NCBI RefSeq assembly: GCF_008831285.2
Contig: NC_045149.1
Span: 4,951,500-5,015,499 of the forward strand
DNA from: Nymphaea colorata
Taxonomy: Eukaryota; Streptophyta; Magnoliopsida; Nymphaeales; Nymphaeaceae
Length of the DNA stretch: 64,000 nucleotides
Direction: 5' to 3'
In this document: in pieces, positions 47,720-58,476 of the stretch
Numbering within the stretch: the first letter of the stretch is position 1
Layout: the number at the start of each line of letters is the position of its first letter
Notes under the pieces: generated by a model
Seen by the model: the letters and a program-made list of their open reading frames with translations, nothing else
What the model was told of the DNA's origin: nothing
The model's database searches: none
Translations under genes and position numbers: made by a program

Positions 47720-48565
47720 CTAGAAGGGTGTTCCAACCTTTGTTAGTGAGAAATTTGCCGGTAAGGGCATAGAGATAGGCTTGGCACCAGTCTTATTTGT
47801 CTGAGTCAAAATGTCAATAATATACTTTTTTTGTGAGAGAAGTAATCCTTCTAACTTTGGAATGGCCTGAATACCCAAGAAATAATGTAAAGGGCAGAGA
47901 TCTTTGAGAGAGAAGGTTGTACTGGGACGATGAATTAACTTAGTAACTTGATCAGTAGAGTTCCCGATGATTAGGATATCATCGACATAAACCACATAAA
48001 CCATGATAAAGATCCTAACCTGATCTATAGTTAAGGTGAACAATAAATTGTCAGCGCGAGACATTTTAAAACCCATCTATAGTAGTGACTGTCTGAAGCG
48101 GTGGTACCAGACTCTTGGGATTTGCTTCAGTCCATAGAGTTCTTTATGAACTTTGCACACATAACCTGGGTGACGTTGATCTTCAAATCCCGAAGGCTGA
48201 GCCATATATACGTCTTCAGTAAGATCCCCATAAAGAAACACATTATTAACGTCGAGCTGCTTTATAGGCCAATGAAGAGAATTAGCGAGTGATAAAACCA
48301 TGCGTACAGTAGCTAGCTTTACAACAGGGCTGAATGTTTCAAAGTAGTCAATGCCTTCAATTTGATCATAGCCTTTGGCAACCAGTCGAGCCTTGTAACG
48401 TTGCAAAGTTCTATCAGCTTTACGTTTAATCTTGAGATCCATTTGCACCTGATAATGGTAAAGGTCTGGTAATGTGGAACAAGAGTTCATGTTCCATTTT
48501 GATGAAGGGCTTGCATCTCCTTTGCCATAGCCTCTTGCTAATGGGCTGTCTTGAGGCTTGAACAT
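47720..48565 (-). pseudogene. Copia reverse transcriptase (RVT_2)
   Basis: Motifs in order: [75 protein letters not shown], then TAG at 48077-48079, then the catalytic box YVDDILIIGNS and LHYFLGIQ in the same frame. The catalytic aspartates are present, but the stop lies just before the YVDD half. Further N-terminal linker sequence is in another frame. Confidence 0.93.
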
Positions 48566-48876
48566 AAGTTCTTGGTTCTTGATCGGAGTAATATTAGGTT
48601 ACAAGAGCAGTGGGAAGTGAGTTGGCTGTTGAAAATGAGAATTTTGGTCTTCTCGTGCCATCTTGGGAGCGGGTGATCATGCTATGGCTTCGAAGAGGGG
48701 GTACGGGTAGGTGGAGGGACGGCTGACTCATCAAGTATAAGAGGTGTAGCTGGAGTGGCATTTGGGTCACGTGTAGGGCTGGGTTGAGATGACGGTGGTG
48801 ACTGATTTGAGATTGAGTTGGTTGTGGGAGGTATCATAAGTAAAAGAATGGTATTGGTGTGGTGGTACAATGAGTA

Positions 48877-49760
48877 TCATGGAGATTTGGTCGTTCGAGA
48901 AATGAAAAGTTTGACTCGTTGAACACAACGTGTCCTGATAATGATTTTGGAAATTTGGAAGTTGTAGCATAGATAACCCTTGTGAACATTGGAGTATTCA
49001 AGAAAGGCACGTTTGGAGGACTTAGTTGTGATGGTGATAAGGTTGTAAGTTTGGGTAGGCGAAGCAGCCAAAAACACTCGCAGGAAGTTATAATTTGGAG
49101 GTATTTTGAGTAAAACTTCAAATGGGGACTTGCCTTTGAGACTTGTTGTAGGAACGCGGTTCAACAAATATGTTGTTGTGTTGAATGCATAAGTCCAAAA
49201 TTCTGCTGGAACACCTCCATGTTTAAGAAAAGAGAGGCTTGTTTCAACAAGGGTACGATGTTTCCTTTCAGTTGTGCCATTTTGCTTGTGTGTATGAGAA
49301 CATGAAATTTTTCTTTCAATACCATGATCTTGAAAGAACTTATTAAGAGCTACATACACACCACCACCGTTATATTGAAAAAGTTTAATTTTTGCATCAA
49401 ATATATTTTCAACTTTCACCTTGAACACTTTAAAAGCCTTTTCAACATCAGACTTATAAGATAGAAAATAAATCCATGTATACTTCAAGTATTCATCTAC
49501 AAAGGAGACATAGTATTGATATCTGTCTTTGCTAATCATGGGCATCGAACCCTATATATCCGAGTAAACCACTTCGAGTGGTTTAGTGGCTTTGTGATTG
49601 GATTGAGTAAATGGAAGAGCATGTGATTTTCCAGATTGACAAGGATCACAAACATTGTTTTTTCGACATCACAATCAAAAGGAAGTTTAAATTTTCTTAA
49701 AATAAAATGAACATTATTCAAGGCAGTGTGTCCAAGTCTAGCATGCCATCTGCTGATTGT
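48877..49760 (-). pseudogene. Copia integrase with GAG-pre-integrase zinc region
   Basis: The GAG_pre-integrase part shows SRWHARLGHTALNNV (49760-49690) in one frame; its downstream Cys pair is lost by a frameshift. The core follows in another frame: YYVSFVDEYLKYTWIYF (first Asp present), IKLFQYNGGGVY, where the second catalytic Asp is replaced by Asn, and QNGTTERKHRTLVE with the Glu intact, then FEVLLKIPPNYNFLRVF. The D-D-E triad is therefore D-N-E. Integrase would insert the cDNA into the genome. Confidence 0.92.
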
Positions 49761-50307
49761 CGTCTGTTCTCCATAGAGTGCCACATTTTCAGTTTGTCGT
49801 TGATTGCTTTCTGGTTGTGGGAGTGGAAGATGATAGAGGCCATTGTCACTCTTTCCTTGTAGGATCACCACCCCTGTATGCTGGTCCTTCACCACACAAT
49901 GATGGGTAGAAAATTCAAACACAACTTGATTATCCTTGTAGCATTTATTCACAGATAACAAATTATGGACCATCTTAGGAGCATGAAGAATATCATGCAA
50001 AGCAACAGTAGATTTAGGAAAGATGAAAGAGAGTTGACTCAATGTTTTTAATACACACAACTGATTTGTCCCCAACTTTAAAGGTGTCATTGCCTTCATA
50101 AGGTTCATGAATTGTCATCGATCCAAGAGAATTGGTGATGTGATGGGTCACTCCTGTATTAGGGATCCAATTTGCATCATCTAACATATAAGGAGTGGAG
50201 TGATATGCCTGAGCATTGGAAGATGATGACGTGTTCGAGTTGGCAGTTGCTGCTCTGGTTTTATCTTTCCTTGCTATTTTAATGCAGTTATTGGCACTAC
50301 GACCCAT
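49761..50307 (-). pseudogene. Copia zinc knuckle and aspartic protease, catalytic residues changed
   Basis: The knuckle reads CHFCDKMGRSANNC, with Arg in the histidine position. The protease active site reads WIPNTGVTHHIT: Asn replaces the catalytic Asp of D-T-G. Downstream, LHAPKMVHNLLSVNKCYKDN continues in a second frame. Processing of the polyprotein by this copy would not be possible. Confidence 0.9.
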
Positions 50308-51200
50308 TTTATCACAAAAGTGACATATAATACGATTTTTTCTACCGTAATCAGATATGCCAGATCCGAAATCAGACCTGCCTCGGCCTTGACCATGGCA
50401 CCTTCTGAGCGTTGAGGGCTATGTTCTATCAAAATTTTCCCTAACTGTTGAACATGGTTGGGCATAATGAGGAGCAGGGGAAAAAGATTCATGCTCAAGA
50501 TCTTGTGCTTTAAGTTGTGTTTCTTGTGTGAAAAGAAGGTCGTGCAAATCACTGAGAGATATCGGATCTACACGAGTGGTCAAAGATGTTTTGAAGGCTG
50601 AGTATTCTCAAGGAAGTCCTCTCAGAATATGCATAATTAAATCTTCCTCTTCTACTGGTTTTGAAGCAATGGCAAGTTGGTGAGCCAACATCTTGGCTTT
50701 ATAGAAATAGTCATCCATAGTTAAGTTCCCTTTGCGAATTTCTTGCAGTTGTTCCTTGAGTTGCATGATTCTTGAGCGAGAATGGGTAGCATAGGATCTT
50801 TTAAGAGCAATTCATACTTCATATGATGTTTTAAGCCAAACAACTTGTGCAAGTACAATTTCAAATAGTGAAGAAATAATATACCTTAAGAGAAGTTGGT
50901 CTTGTTTCATCCACGTCACATATTCAAGATTAATGGACTAGGATTTCCCATCACTACTGGTGATATATTGATTTGGACAAGGTTTAGAGCCATCAATGAA
51001 CCCAAGCAAATCATATGAATACAGCAGAAGTAGGAATTGAGATTCCCATAATAGAAAGTTTTCTGCAGTCATGATGTTCAAATATTGTTGTAGAGTTGTT
51101 GGAGCAGACAATAAAGGTAGAGTAGTACCTTGCAAGGACGTCCCTGTAGATCTCCGTTTTGATGCTATGGTGAACCAAGAATGTGAGGATGCTGGCTAAT
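50308..51200 (-). pseudogene. Copia gag (UBN2-type), broken
   Basis: An N-terminal part shows ENFLLWESQFLLLLYSYDLL and GFIDGSKPCPNQ (51135-50938), typical of copia Gag. Further on, MDDYFYKAKMLAHQLAIASK and EEEDLIMHILRGLP lead to TGA at 50608-50610, then FKTSLTTRVDPISLSDLHD and LLFTQETQLKAQDLE. Frames change between these parts. It would form the element's particle. Confidence 0.85.
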
Positions 51201-51706
51201 GAAAAACGAGCACCAACCGAAGGACATGGTATCAGTATCAATATCAGATTCAAGCCACCAAAATCGATAGAAGATGAACATGAGGAGACAGTGATGCGAT
51301 CACAGGCCAATACAAATTGCAATAATGGAACGTTGATTTCCAGTCGATCAAGCTTCAATGCAAGTGAATGCACAAACAACCCAATCAAGTTCAATCAATT
51401 TTAGAATGTTTAATTGACAATGAAGGCGAAAATGATCCACTAGAGAGATGTTGAATCCTAATTCTTAAATAGAAATGGGGAAACAGAGGATTTGGTGGAT
51501 TCGGCTTTAGTCACTGCAGGAAGTTTCACAACAACAGTCGGTTGTTCAAAAATTTGTATCTCCTCAATGCCTATTCCAAAAATTCTGAAATTTTGTAGGG
51601 AGAATCCTCAGATGCAGACAATTCTAAGGAGCTCTTGTTAGACCCCTATCATGGCCGAAGCTGACAACGCCGGCCAAATTTTGTGACCTATTTCTGGCGG
51701 ATGTAT
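51201..51706 (-). other. Copia 5' untranslated leader
   Basis: Between gag and the primer site. No coding motif; standard leader length for copia. Confidence 0.6.
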
Positions 51707-51718
51707 GCTCTGATACCA
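51707..51718 (-). other. Copia primer-binding site, initiator tRNA-Met type
   Basis: TGGTATCAGAGC on the - strand, immediately after the 5' LTR with no spacer. Confidence 0.95.
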
Positions 51719-52098
51719 TGATAAAATTCAAGCATAAAAAATATAAGCCACTCACAATTTTAACATGGTTCAGAGTATTGTTCTCCTACATCCACGACGA
51801 TCCTCTCTCACCTTATGTCACTAGGTGAGGTTCCATTATTATATATAGGAAATGTTACATCAAGCCAATCTTGGAAAGATATCTTTCCTTTGGTTTACAA
51901 ATTGGTTGACTCATGCGTTAGGATTTAATTCTCTTTGCAGGTTTGACAATTTTCCTTTTCTTGTTGTTGTATTCAAGGGATCATTGATTTCCATTCTCCT
52001 TGACTTTCTTTCCTTTTTTATGAGCACAATTTTGTCTATGTGATGTGTTTCTAGAATCAGCTCCAAATTGGGTGCTCGTTTGATCTGATATGCTAACA
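51719..52098 (-). repeat. Copia 5' LTR (380 bp)
   Basis: On the - strand from TGTTAGCATATCAGATC to GAATTTTATCA, equal in length to the 3' LTR. Confidence 0.95.
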
Positions 52099-53185
52099 TG
52101 AGGAACAACTATGATCACAACATTGTAGAATGAGATGCAAAACATTTAAATATTCAAGGTTTCTATTGTTGAGAGAGAGTGAGAGGTCATTCCTAGCAAT
52201 TAGTTTGAGATAAAACAAATGAATGAGATGCATAAACATTTCAATATTAGAGAAGAAAGATAAGCAAAAACAAAGAAAGAACTCTATGCGTAAAGGAAGG
52301 GAAAAGAAACAGAGCTGAAAGACAAAGAAATTCTCTTTTACCTAAAGCTGATCTTGAGGCAGGTTGTTCTCCTTCCTTCTACTACAAACAATTTCCTCCC
52401 CAGCCCATTCCCAGTGATCAGCTTCTCTCTCTATAATGATAAGGAAAAAAATGAAAGAAATTTCCATGATCCGTCTAGTATCCTTCTCCCTTCCTTCCAC
52501 TTGATCTTCCTAGTCTTCATGGCTTGAGAAGTCGATGGTTCATCACAAGCAGCTTTAAGTCAACAAGACAGCCTGCTGTGTTAACCTTGTGCCTCCAATG
52601 ATATGTGCCAAAGAGAACTTGCCTCTGTGCTGAATAAAATGTAGAAAGAAAGCAAGAGAGAGAGAGAGAGAACTACATACATGCACGCAGGAAACCTGCC
52701 CTCTTTGCTGCAGGCAAGACCCTTGAAGGCTGAAGTGAAGCTAATGGCTGTGATAAGAACCTTGAATGCTGAAGGCTGAAGCGGAGCTGCCACTGTGACA
52801 GGAACCTTGAAGGCTAAAGGCTGAAGTGGAGCTGCCGACTGACCTTGGCTGAAGCGGCCCGCAGGCGGAGGATCTTAGGAATTAGGTTAGGGTTGCATTT
52901 GGTGGAAAAAGTTTCAAAACGAGAGAGGGAGAAGTTTCAAGACGAGAGAGGGAGAACAAAAAGGAAAGTGAAAAGTGAAAAGAGAGTTTCCCGCTTGAGA
53001 CATTTTTTAAAACCAGTTTTTTTTAATTAAAAAACGAGTCGGTGACATTTTCAAGCTGAGTCAAGCTTTAACAGTTCAAGTTCAGTGACATCGAACTCGA
53101 CTCAATTAGTTTGAACGAGTTGACTCATGAACTCGAGCTCGACTCATTTAACAAATGATGCAGCTCGAACTCGCTTACGAGTCGA
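52099..53185 (-). other. Outer hAT 5' region (right of the copia insertion)
   Basis: Read on the - strand this is the promoter and leader side of the outer hAT: subterminal GAGCTCGA words, a TTAAAAAATG/CAAGCGGGAAAC segment shared with the hAT at 59681, then CTTCAGCCTTCAAGG words repeated three times at 52700-52850, and a GA microsatellite at 52654-52671. No coding sequence found. Confidence 0.6.
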
Positions 53186-53216
53186 GCTCGAGTACCTCGA
53201 CTCATTGTTCACCGAC
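53186..53216 (-). repeat. Outer hAT right terminus
   Basis: On the - strand GTCGGTGAACAATGAGTCGA, nearly the same as AGGGCTGAACAACAAGTCGA at 59681. The last three bases differ from the left end (GTC against AGG). Confidence 0.75.
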
Positions 53217-53224
53217 TCAATTGT
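53217..53224. repeat. Target-site duplication of outer hAT, right copy (TCAATTGT)
   Basis: Pairs with TCAATTAT at 38596-38603. Confidence 0.75.
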
Positions 53225-53816
53225 TTTGATGGTTATGTAACTTTGTCATGTGCAATGTTATGACTATCAGGCTTTCAACCAAACCCTTTTCACAAGTTTT
53301 GGATCGGTAGCTCCCAGACCAATTGGTCTTAGGATGCCAGGTGTAGAGCACCCCTCAAACTTACTTGTCCAAGCTCAAAAGGCTTTTCATAAATCATACA
53401 ATGTAGCAAAATAGATGCAAATCAACTTTACACCTACCTAACACTTTCAAGTGTTGATCTAGTGGAATGACAACATTTGCCCCCAACTTATCTCCCAATT
53501 CTCATTTTTTACGTTTTGCCTATTTTGCTTGGATAAACTCAGTCTTTTGTTCTCTAATTGATTCTTGATTAGTTCTTATGTTACTAGGGGATTAAAGCTA
53601 CTGACATTTCTTAACTTTTGGTTCCCTTTATTTCTTCGAGCTTTCCTTATTGCTTATAACATGTCTTATCAAAACTTTCATCTTTTGACAATCATTGAAT
53701 CATTGGCTAAAATGTTCTTATTCCTTTTGAGAAATTTAAATTATTAAGTGCTTGCAAGATACAATATAATAATTTGTAAGGAACGTTCATTAGACTTGAA
53801 GTATTGGTATCTAAAT
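53225..53816. other. No gene recognised; right flank of the nested cluster
   Basis: AT-rich, no motif. This was contiguous with 38595 and leftwards before the outer hAT inserted. Confidence 0.5.
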
Positions 53817-54163
53817 GTGGATCGAAGTGCAGAAATGTGCACCAAAGTGAAAAAATATATGTTGAGGTATGTGTACTTGTGTATGTTGTAAGACACCAAA
53901 GCACGAAATATTATGGAATGGCACATTTACTTGGGGCACCAAAGCGTGAAATATTATGCTAAGACACGTTATTTGAGTGCTCCGAAGCACAAAAATTTTA
54001 TACTAGAATGCAAAAGTTTGAAACCTACACAAACTAATATGTTTGCTTGGGTGCCCAAAGTGTGAAATCTTGTGTCAACACATGTTTACTTGGGGGTGCC
54101 AAAGTATGCAATCTTATACGAAAGTGTGTTTGCTTGTGTGCACTGAAGTGTGAAATCATATAC
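53817..54163. repeat. Imperfect tandem array, unit about 43 bp
   Basis: About six to seven units of the form GCACCAAAGYRYGAAAT followed by ATTATG/CTTATA, a variable ACAC word and TACTTGGGG. Units differ by substitutions and one is expanded. It lies just before the first CACTA-type coding remnant. Arrays of short repeats are usual near CACTA ends, so it may be subterminal DNA. Confidence 0.75.
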
Positions 54164-54617
54164 CGAATTGAGGAAGTGAGATTAGGAGGACCAGTTCAGT
54201 ATCATTGGTTGTACCCGATTGAGAGGTATGTTGCAATCAGTATTCATCTAGTACACCTTATAATAGTTACTATCTGATTTTATGTTTATTGTATTATGCA
54301 TCGGGTACCTATCTAAACTAAAAGGTTATGTGGGTAATCGATGCCAAGTGGAGCGGTCTATCGCTGGTGGTTACAGAACAGATGAATGTCTTCACTTTTG
54401 TTCTAGATATTTGCATAATGTGGAGACTAGATTCAGCAGCCCTATAAAAAATAATGATGATGCTAAAGAATCTTTACCACATATGATTGGTTTTCCCTTA
54501 AGGGGTCATGTACTTGGAGGAGCACAAATCGCTAGTTTATACAATACAATTATTTTGAAAGTACATACTTATGCACTACATAACCTACCTATTGTGACAC
54601 CATATCTTAAGTTGTTA
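54164..54617 (+). pseudogene. CACTA transposase DUF4218 region
   Basis: GGPVQYHWLYPIER ends an open stretch near 54220. After an interruption YLSKLKGYVGNRCQVE resumes in another frame, then AGGYRTDECLHFCSRYLHNVE and NLPIVTPYLKLL to the stop at 54618. YPxER, LK.YV.N and EC..FCS.YL are DUF4218 landmarks. This is the C-terminal half of the TNPD-like transposase. Confidence 0.82.
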
Positions 54618-54983
54618 TGAACAAGATAATGCATACTTTATACATGTAACGTTATTGTTGTTATGGCAGAGAATACTCAGCTTTGGTGAAGAGACGAAAT
54701 CAAAAAGACTTTGTCAAGTAGAGTACATATATAAGACTAAATTTTTTGAGTGGTTTTATGGGCGTGCAATGTGTGTAAAAGCATCAAATGAAATCATCAA
54801 TATTGAATTTGTATACTCTTGAAATATCCTTAACCTGTTGTCAAAAAATACAAGGGATACATCATAAATGGGTATAAGTTCATCTTGTTCAAATATCTGT
54901 GGGATGATGTTATTAGCCCACATGAAAATGACATTAAAATTGTTTGATTTAGTTTTACTCGTGTAAACTCCAAATACTCTTGC

Positions 54984-55262
54984 ATGGCCGATGAACCATT
55001 CGTTTTCACAAGTCAAGTGGAACAAGTGTTTTATGTTGAGAAACCTATTGAACTAGAATGGCAAGTTGTCCTTCAAACAAGGCCTCATGTGTTTAATGAT
55101 ATACTAGTACAACCAGCTAAAGATGCAAATGAGAAGCTTGAAGATATCAATGACTCTGAGCTGAGATGCATCCAATGTGATAGAGCATTGTTGGCTTCAG
55201 AAGATGAAGATAGAGAAGTGTGTATCATTAGAAATGATGTTACAGGTTACTATTTAACATGA
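54984..55262 (+). pseudogene. CACTA DUF4216 region
   Basis: MADEPFVFTSQVEQVFYVEK, WQVVLQTRPHVFNDIL, then an acidic tail. FVxxSQxxQVFYVxDP is the DUF4216 signature. Open for 92 codons; upstream half (54660-54980) is in other frames with stops. Confidence 0.82.
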
Positions 55263-55523
55263 CACCAATTTTATAATTAACAAAATGGAACAAGATGAAT
55301 AATGGATATAGTTATAGGTAAAACATGACGATGCATCCTTCTTGATTGACACAATTTTGAAAATAGCGCATTATATGTTATGCGTTTACAACTTTTTTTA
55401 TATTTTATCATGTTTTTCAAAATATTGGTTCACATTATGGTGTAGCTTGCATACAACTTGATCCTTTTAGAGAAGCTTGTTGCCTTTAGGTTACTTACAA
55501 GTTATGCTCATATCAGTATTTTA

Positions 55524-56341
55524 AGTTGAAGTGTATGTTAAACTATATATTGTTGATATGCATATGTCGATGTTATAGCTCAGACGAAACTCATGAAGAA
55601 CAAAATGTCTCTACAGGTTCTTTAATTTTTTTATGTTAATAATGTATTTCACAATTTTTAATTTACTATGATGATACTAATGTTTTTTTCTTTGAATTTC
55701 ATATGTCCTACCTTATGTAGAAGGAAACGAAAGCATCACGGACTTTAGCAACTATTAATCAGCCATCAGGAGATAAACCAAAAGTTACATATAATTCATA
55801 TTATCAACCTATAGGTGATAGAGCATAAAAGCTTAGCACATTATTGAGACAATAGCTTGAAATCCTCACAAGACATCCTTAAACTACTTTGAGTTCAAAA
55901 AACTTCCTCGTACTTACAAGTAAGTTGAAGTGTATGTTAAACTATATATTGTTGATATGCAGATGTCATGTATTCAAGATCTACATCCATGTTATAGCTC
56001 AGACGAAACTCAAGAAGAACAAAATGTCTCTACAAGTTCTTTAATTTTTTTATGTTAATAATGTATGTCACAATTTTTAATTTACAATGATGATAGTAAT
56101 GCTTTTTTCGTTGAATTTCATGTCCTACCTTATGTAGAAAGAAATGAGAAGCATCACGGACCTTAGCAACTATTAATCAGCCATCAGGAGATAAACCAAA
56201 AGTTACATATAATTCATATTATCAACCTATAGGTGACGGAGCATAAAAGCTTAGCACATTTATCGAGACAATAGCTCGAAATCCTCACAAGGCATCCTTA
56301 AACTACTTTGAGTTCAAAAAACTTCCTAGTACTTACAAGGA
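55524..56341 (+). repeat. Tandem duplication, unit about 0.4 kb, within the CACTA remnant
   Basis: Copy 1 (55524-55920) and copy 2 (55921-56341) both start AAGTTGAAGTGTATGTTAAA and end AAACTTCCT[CA]GTACTTACAAG. Copy 2 contains an extra ATGTATTCAAGATCTACATC. Each copy holds the same exon-like piece of the Transposase_24 protein, so the exon is doubled. Confidence 0.93.
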
Positions 56342-57300
56342 AGCATTACGGGATCTTGTAAAGGTATGATATTCATATACACAATTTGTATTAAAGCTTT
56401 GTTTGTTTCTTTAACTTTATTTGCATTCAATGCAGCAATATCCCACCATTGATGGGAAATTAGCGAAATTGGTGTTCACTGAATACATTAGGTTGTAGAG
56501 AAACTAGAGGTATAGTCTTAGACTTATCTACAAGAAGTTCAAGAATTTGCAAAACTAACTGAATAATAACCCTAAGAACATCCCATTAGAGCAATGGAAG
56601 AACACTTTGATACCGAAAAGTCAAAGGTATAGACAGTAAGCATGTCATAAATGTCAACTATATTTGATAACTTAACACCTATTTACTTCATATTATTTAA
56701 AACTATAGGCCTTGAGAAAAAGAATAGTGAGAATCGTTCCAGACATAAGTTTACGTTTATGCATGCCACAGGAACTAAAAGTTTTGTTTGGTTTAAAAAT
56801 AAAGTTGTAAGTAGAAAGCACAGTGTCATGTTATTTTATTTTACTCATATTACAATATCAGAGCATTGGACATGATGTGTTTTTTTTTTTTTTGCAATTA
56901 GGTCCCAGCAGGTGATCATGAGCTTTCTAGAGCTCAATTCCCAATAAGAACAAATACATCCTCCAAGGTGCATTACCGTAATGCAAGACACAAACAATGA
57001 TTGTAAAACTACCTTTTTTTATCCTAATTTTGAAAAACTATTACACATTTTTTTTTAATTGTCTCCATCATTTTAAGCATTGGGTTATTCAAAGGATTTT
57101 GAGCTAATTGCAGATATCCAATACAACTTAAACTTATACAACTTTATTGTATGTAGGACCAGATTAGAGGAATTATCACTGCAAGGCCCGAAGGTGCACA
57201 AGATCTACAATCTCGAATGGATGTGTTGTCCCAAGCACTTGGTGAAAATCAATATGGACGTATGCACACATATGGGATTGGTTTGAGGCCTTTGAATTAT
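55735..57300 (+). pseudogene. CACTA Transposase_24 (TNPA/Ptta-like) protein, broken and partly duplicated
   Basis: Pieces on the + strand: TLATINQPSGDKPKVTYN and NPHKASLNYFEFKKLPSTYK (present twice, with a stop between them), QYPTIDGKLAKLVFTEYIRL (56433-56496), NPKNIPLEQWKNTL, then KKNSENRSRHKFTFMHATGT followed by KSF (56715-56785), a hallmark of the family, and AQDLQSRMDVLSQALGENQY with GLRPLNYK (57190-57302). Introns with GT-AG borders separate some of the pieces. TNPA-type proteins bind the element's subterminal repeats. Confidence 0.8.
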
Positions 57301-57302
57301 AA

Positions 57303-57886
57303 GGTAAAATGCCTACTTGTCATGACTTGCTAGCACAAAACATGGTTTTGGATACAAATGCCACAAGACAGAAAGGTAAAATTGAATCTCTTGATAAAGA
57401 GATTGCTAGTATTCTATTTTAGAGCAGAAAAAATTGAAAGATTTCTTGCTATACAGGCCACCATGTAAACATACTACCACTTCAGAATACAATTAATGTA
57501 TTTCACTTCCATATTATTTTATGGCATTCTTCACATTGCCATCTTCCACAAGATCCTTGATGCAGGTCGCTGAGCCATCTTTCCAATGTTCACCAAAGCT
57601 GATGCATTTTGGAGCTACTAGTTGATATTGACATATGGCTGATTTTTTAAAAAATCTTTACACTTTATTCTAAAAAATATTTGTCAATGTGATATAACTT
57701 TTTTAGAACATGGTTGTACATGGCGCAACCATAAATTTTGTTGACTTTGCAATTTTGTGTGCTTCTGAGGTAGTTAAACTCCTTATGGCTGCAAAATAGT
57801 ATTAGTTGGTTTGAATCCCGTCTGTCTGTAACCTGATGTTGAGCTGGTTCAGTGAGCTGTTGATTTTATGATGTGCAACTTGGCAG
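57303..57886. other. No gene recognised
   Basis: Between the CACTA remnant and the next host-like exons. AT-rich, no motif or terminus found. Confidence 0.5.
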
Positions 57887-57956
57887 CTTAGAAAACTCTA
57901 ACATTGCACCAAGAAATGGCCCTCAAGCCTCAACCAAAGTTTTTGATGTAGAACTT
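57887..57956 (+). CDS. Possible exon, unidentified
   Basis: Acceptor TTGGCAG and donor CTT|GTATTT bound 70 nt reading LENSNIAPRNGPQASTKVFD and then VEL. The ending FDVEL is reminiscent of FKBP-type proline isomerases, but that is too short to claim. Its exit phase (0) does not fit the next exon at 58129 (needs 2 bases), so an intermediate exon is missing or it belongs elsewhere. Confidence 0.3.
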
Positions 57957-58128
57957 GTATTTGACATTTTAACACGTAACGTATGGTCTTGTTTGTTCCC
58001 ACCTGAAGAAGTGCAGGTTGCAATTATGAAGTCTAAGATCTGAATAAACTTGGCATAGTTTTTATTGGATTGTACTTTGGTGTGTATTTTAACATGTTTT
58101 TAACGAGACTATTCTTGCTCTTCTAAAG

Positions 58129-58353
58129 CTCAAAGAGAGTACCTTCTCATCTTGCAATGGGACTCCTTACGGAGAATGGGCCACCTGAATGGCATCCTAC
58201 ATTAGCGGAACCAAAGGTAGTGCATGTTATTATTGGTGCACATTCTCCTTTGGTTTTAGCATTGATTTCCTTTGTTAACAAGCGATTCTTCAGGCTTCTC
58301 TTCATGGCTCGGGTAGGAAAGTAGAACTTGGGCTACTTGATATCAAAGGAAAA
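58129..58353 (+). CDS. Host gene 2, exons 1-2 of the recognised set, unidentified
   Basis: Exon 58129-58216 (acceptor TTCTAAAG, donor CCAAAG|GTAGTG) reads SKRVPSHLAMGLLTENGPPE and WHPTLAEPK. After a 77-nt intron (acceptor ATTCTTCAG) exon 58294-58353 continues in phase as ASLHGSGRKVELGLLDIKGK and meets TAA at 58354-58356, unless a non-consensus donor is used. I do not recognise the protein. The phases agree (0/0) and both exons read like conserved protein. Confidence 0.5.
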
Positions 58354-58476
58354 TAATTGCATATCTATTTTTGACTTGCTTGATCTTGTTTTTAAATTTT
58401 TTCAAAGTATGGATGGTTGCACAGTAGCATATGCATATGCCTCTACAGGAAATGAAATGTTGCCTATTCTTTGAAG

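Larger units (their letters stand above)
41170..52098 (-). mobile_element. Ty1/copia LTR retrotransposon split by a hAT insertion
   Basis: On the - strand the order is 5' LTR, primer site, gag, protease, integrase, reverse transcriptase, RNase H, polypurine tract, 3' LTR: integrase before RT defines copia. Without the 5.5-kb hAT insertion it measures about 5.45 kb, normal for the superfamily. LTRs are 380 bp each with TG...CA ends and differ at 27 positions by hand count. The target duplication is 4 of 5. Coding sequence is spread over all three frames with stops and is further damaged at catalytic residues, so it is dead. It sits inside the outer hAT. Confidence 0.95.
38604..53216 (-). mobile_element. 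Outer hAT-type DNA transposon, 14.6 kb including insertions
   Basis: The left end reads AGGGGTGAACA and the right end, on the - strand, GTCGGTGAACA. Both ends are followed inward by CTCGAGCTCGACT-type subterminal repeats, a feature of one plant hAT group. An 8-bp target duplication (7/8) flanks it. The right end is closely similar to the 5' end of the hAT at 59681, which gives the - orientation. After subtracting the copia insertion (41170-52098) the element is about 3.7 kb, and no transposase motif remains in it, so it looks non-autonomous. Instead, 40749-40951 holds two in-phase exons of an unidentified gene. Confidence 0.75.
54164..57300 (+). mobile_element. Decayed CACTA (En/Spm) DNA transposon
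   Basis: On the + strand occur, in order, the C-terminal domain of the main transposase (DUF4218), DUF4216, and a Transposase_24 (TNPA/Ptta-like) protein. This order is known from plant CACTA elements. All parts have stops or frame changes. CACTA termini (CACTACAA...TTGTAGTG) were not found, so the limits are those of the coding remnants only. Confidence 0.8.
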
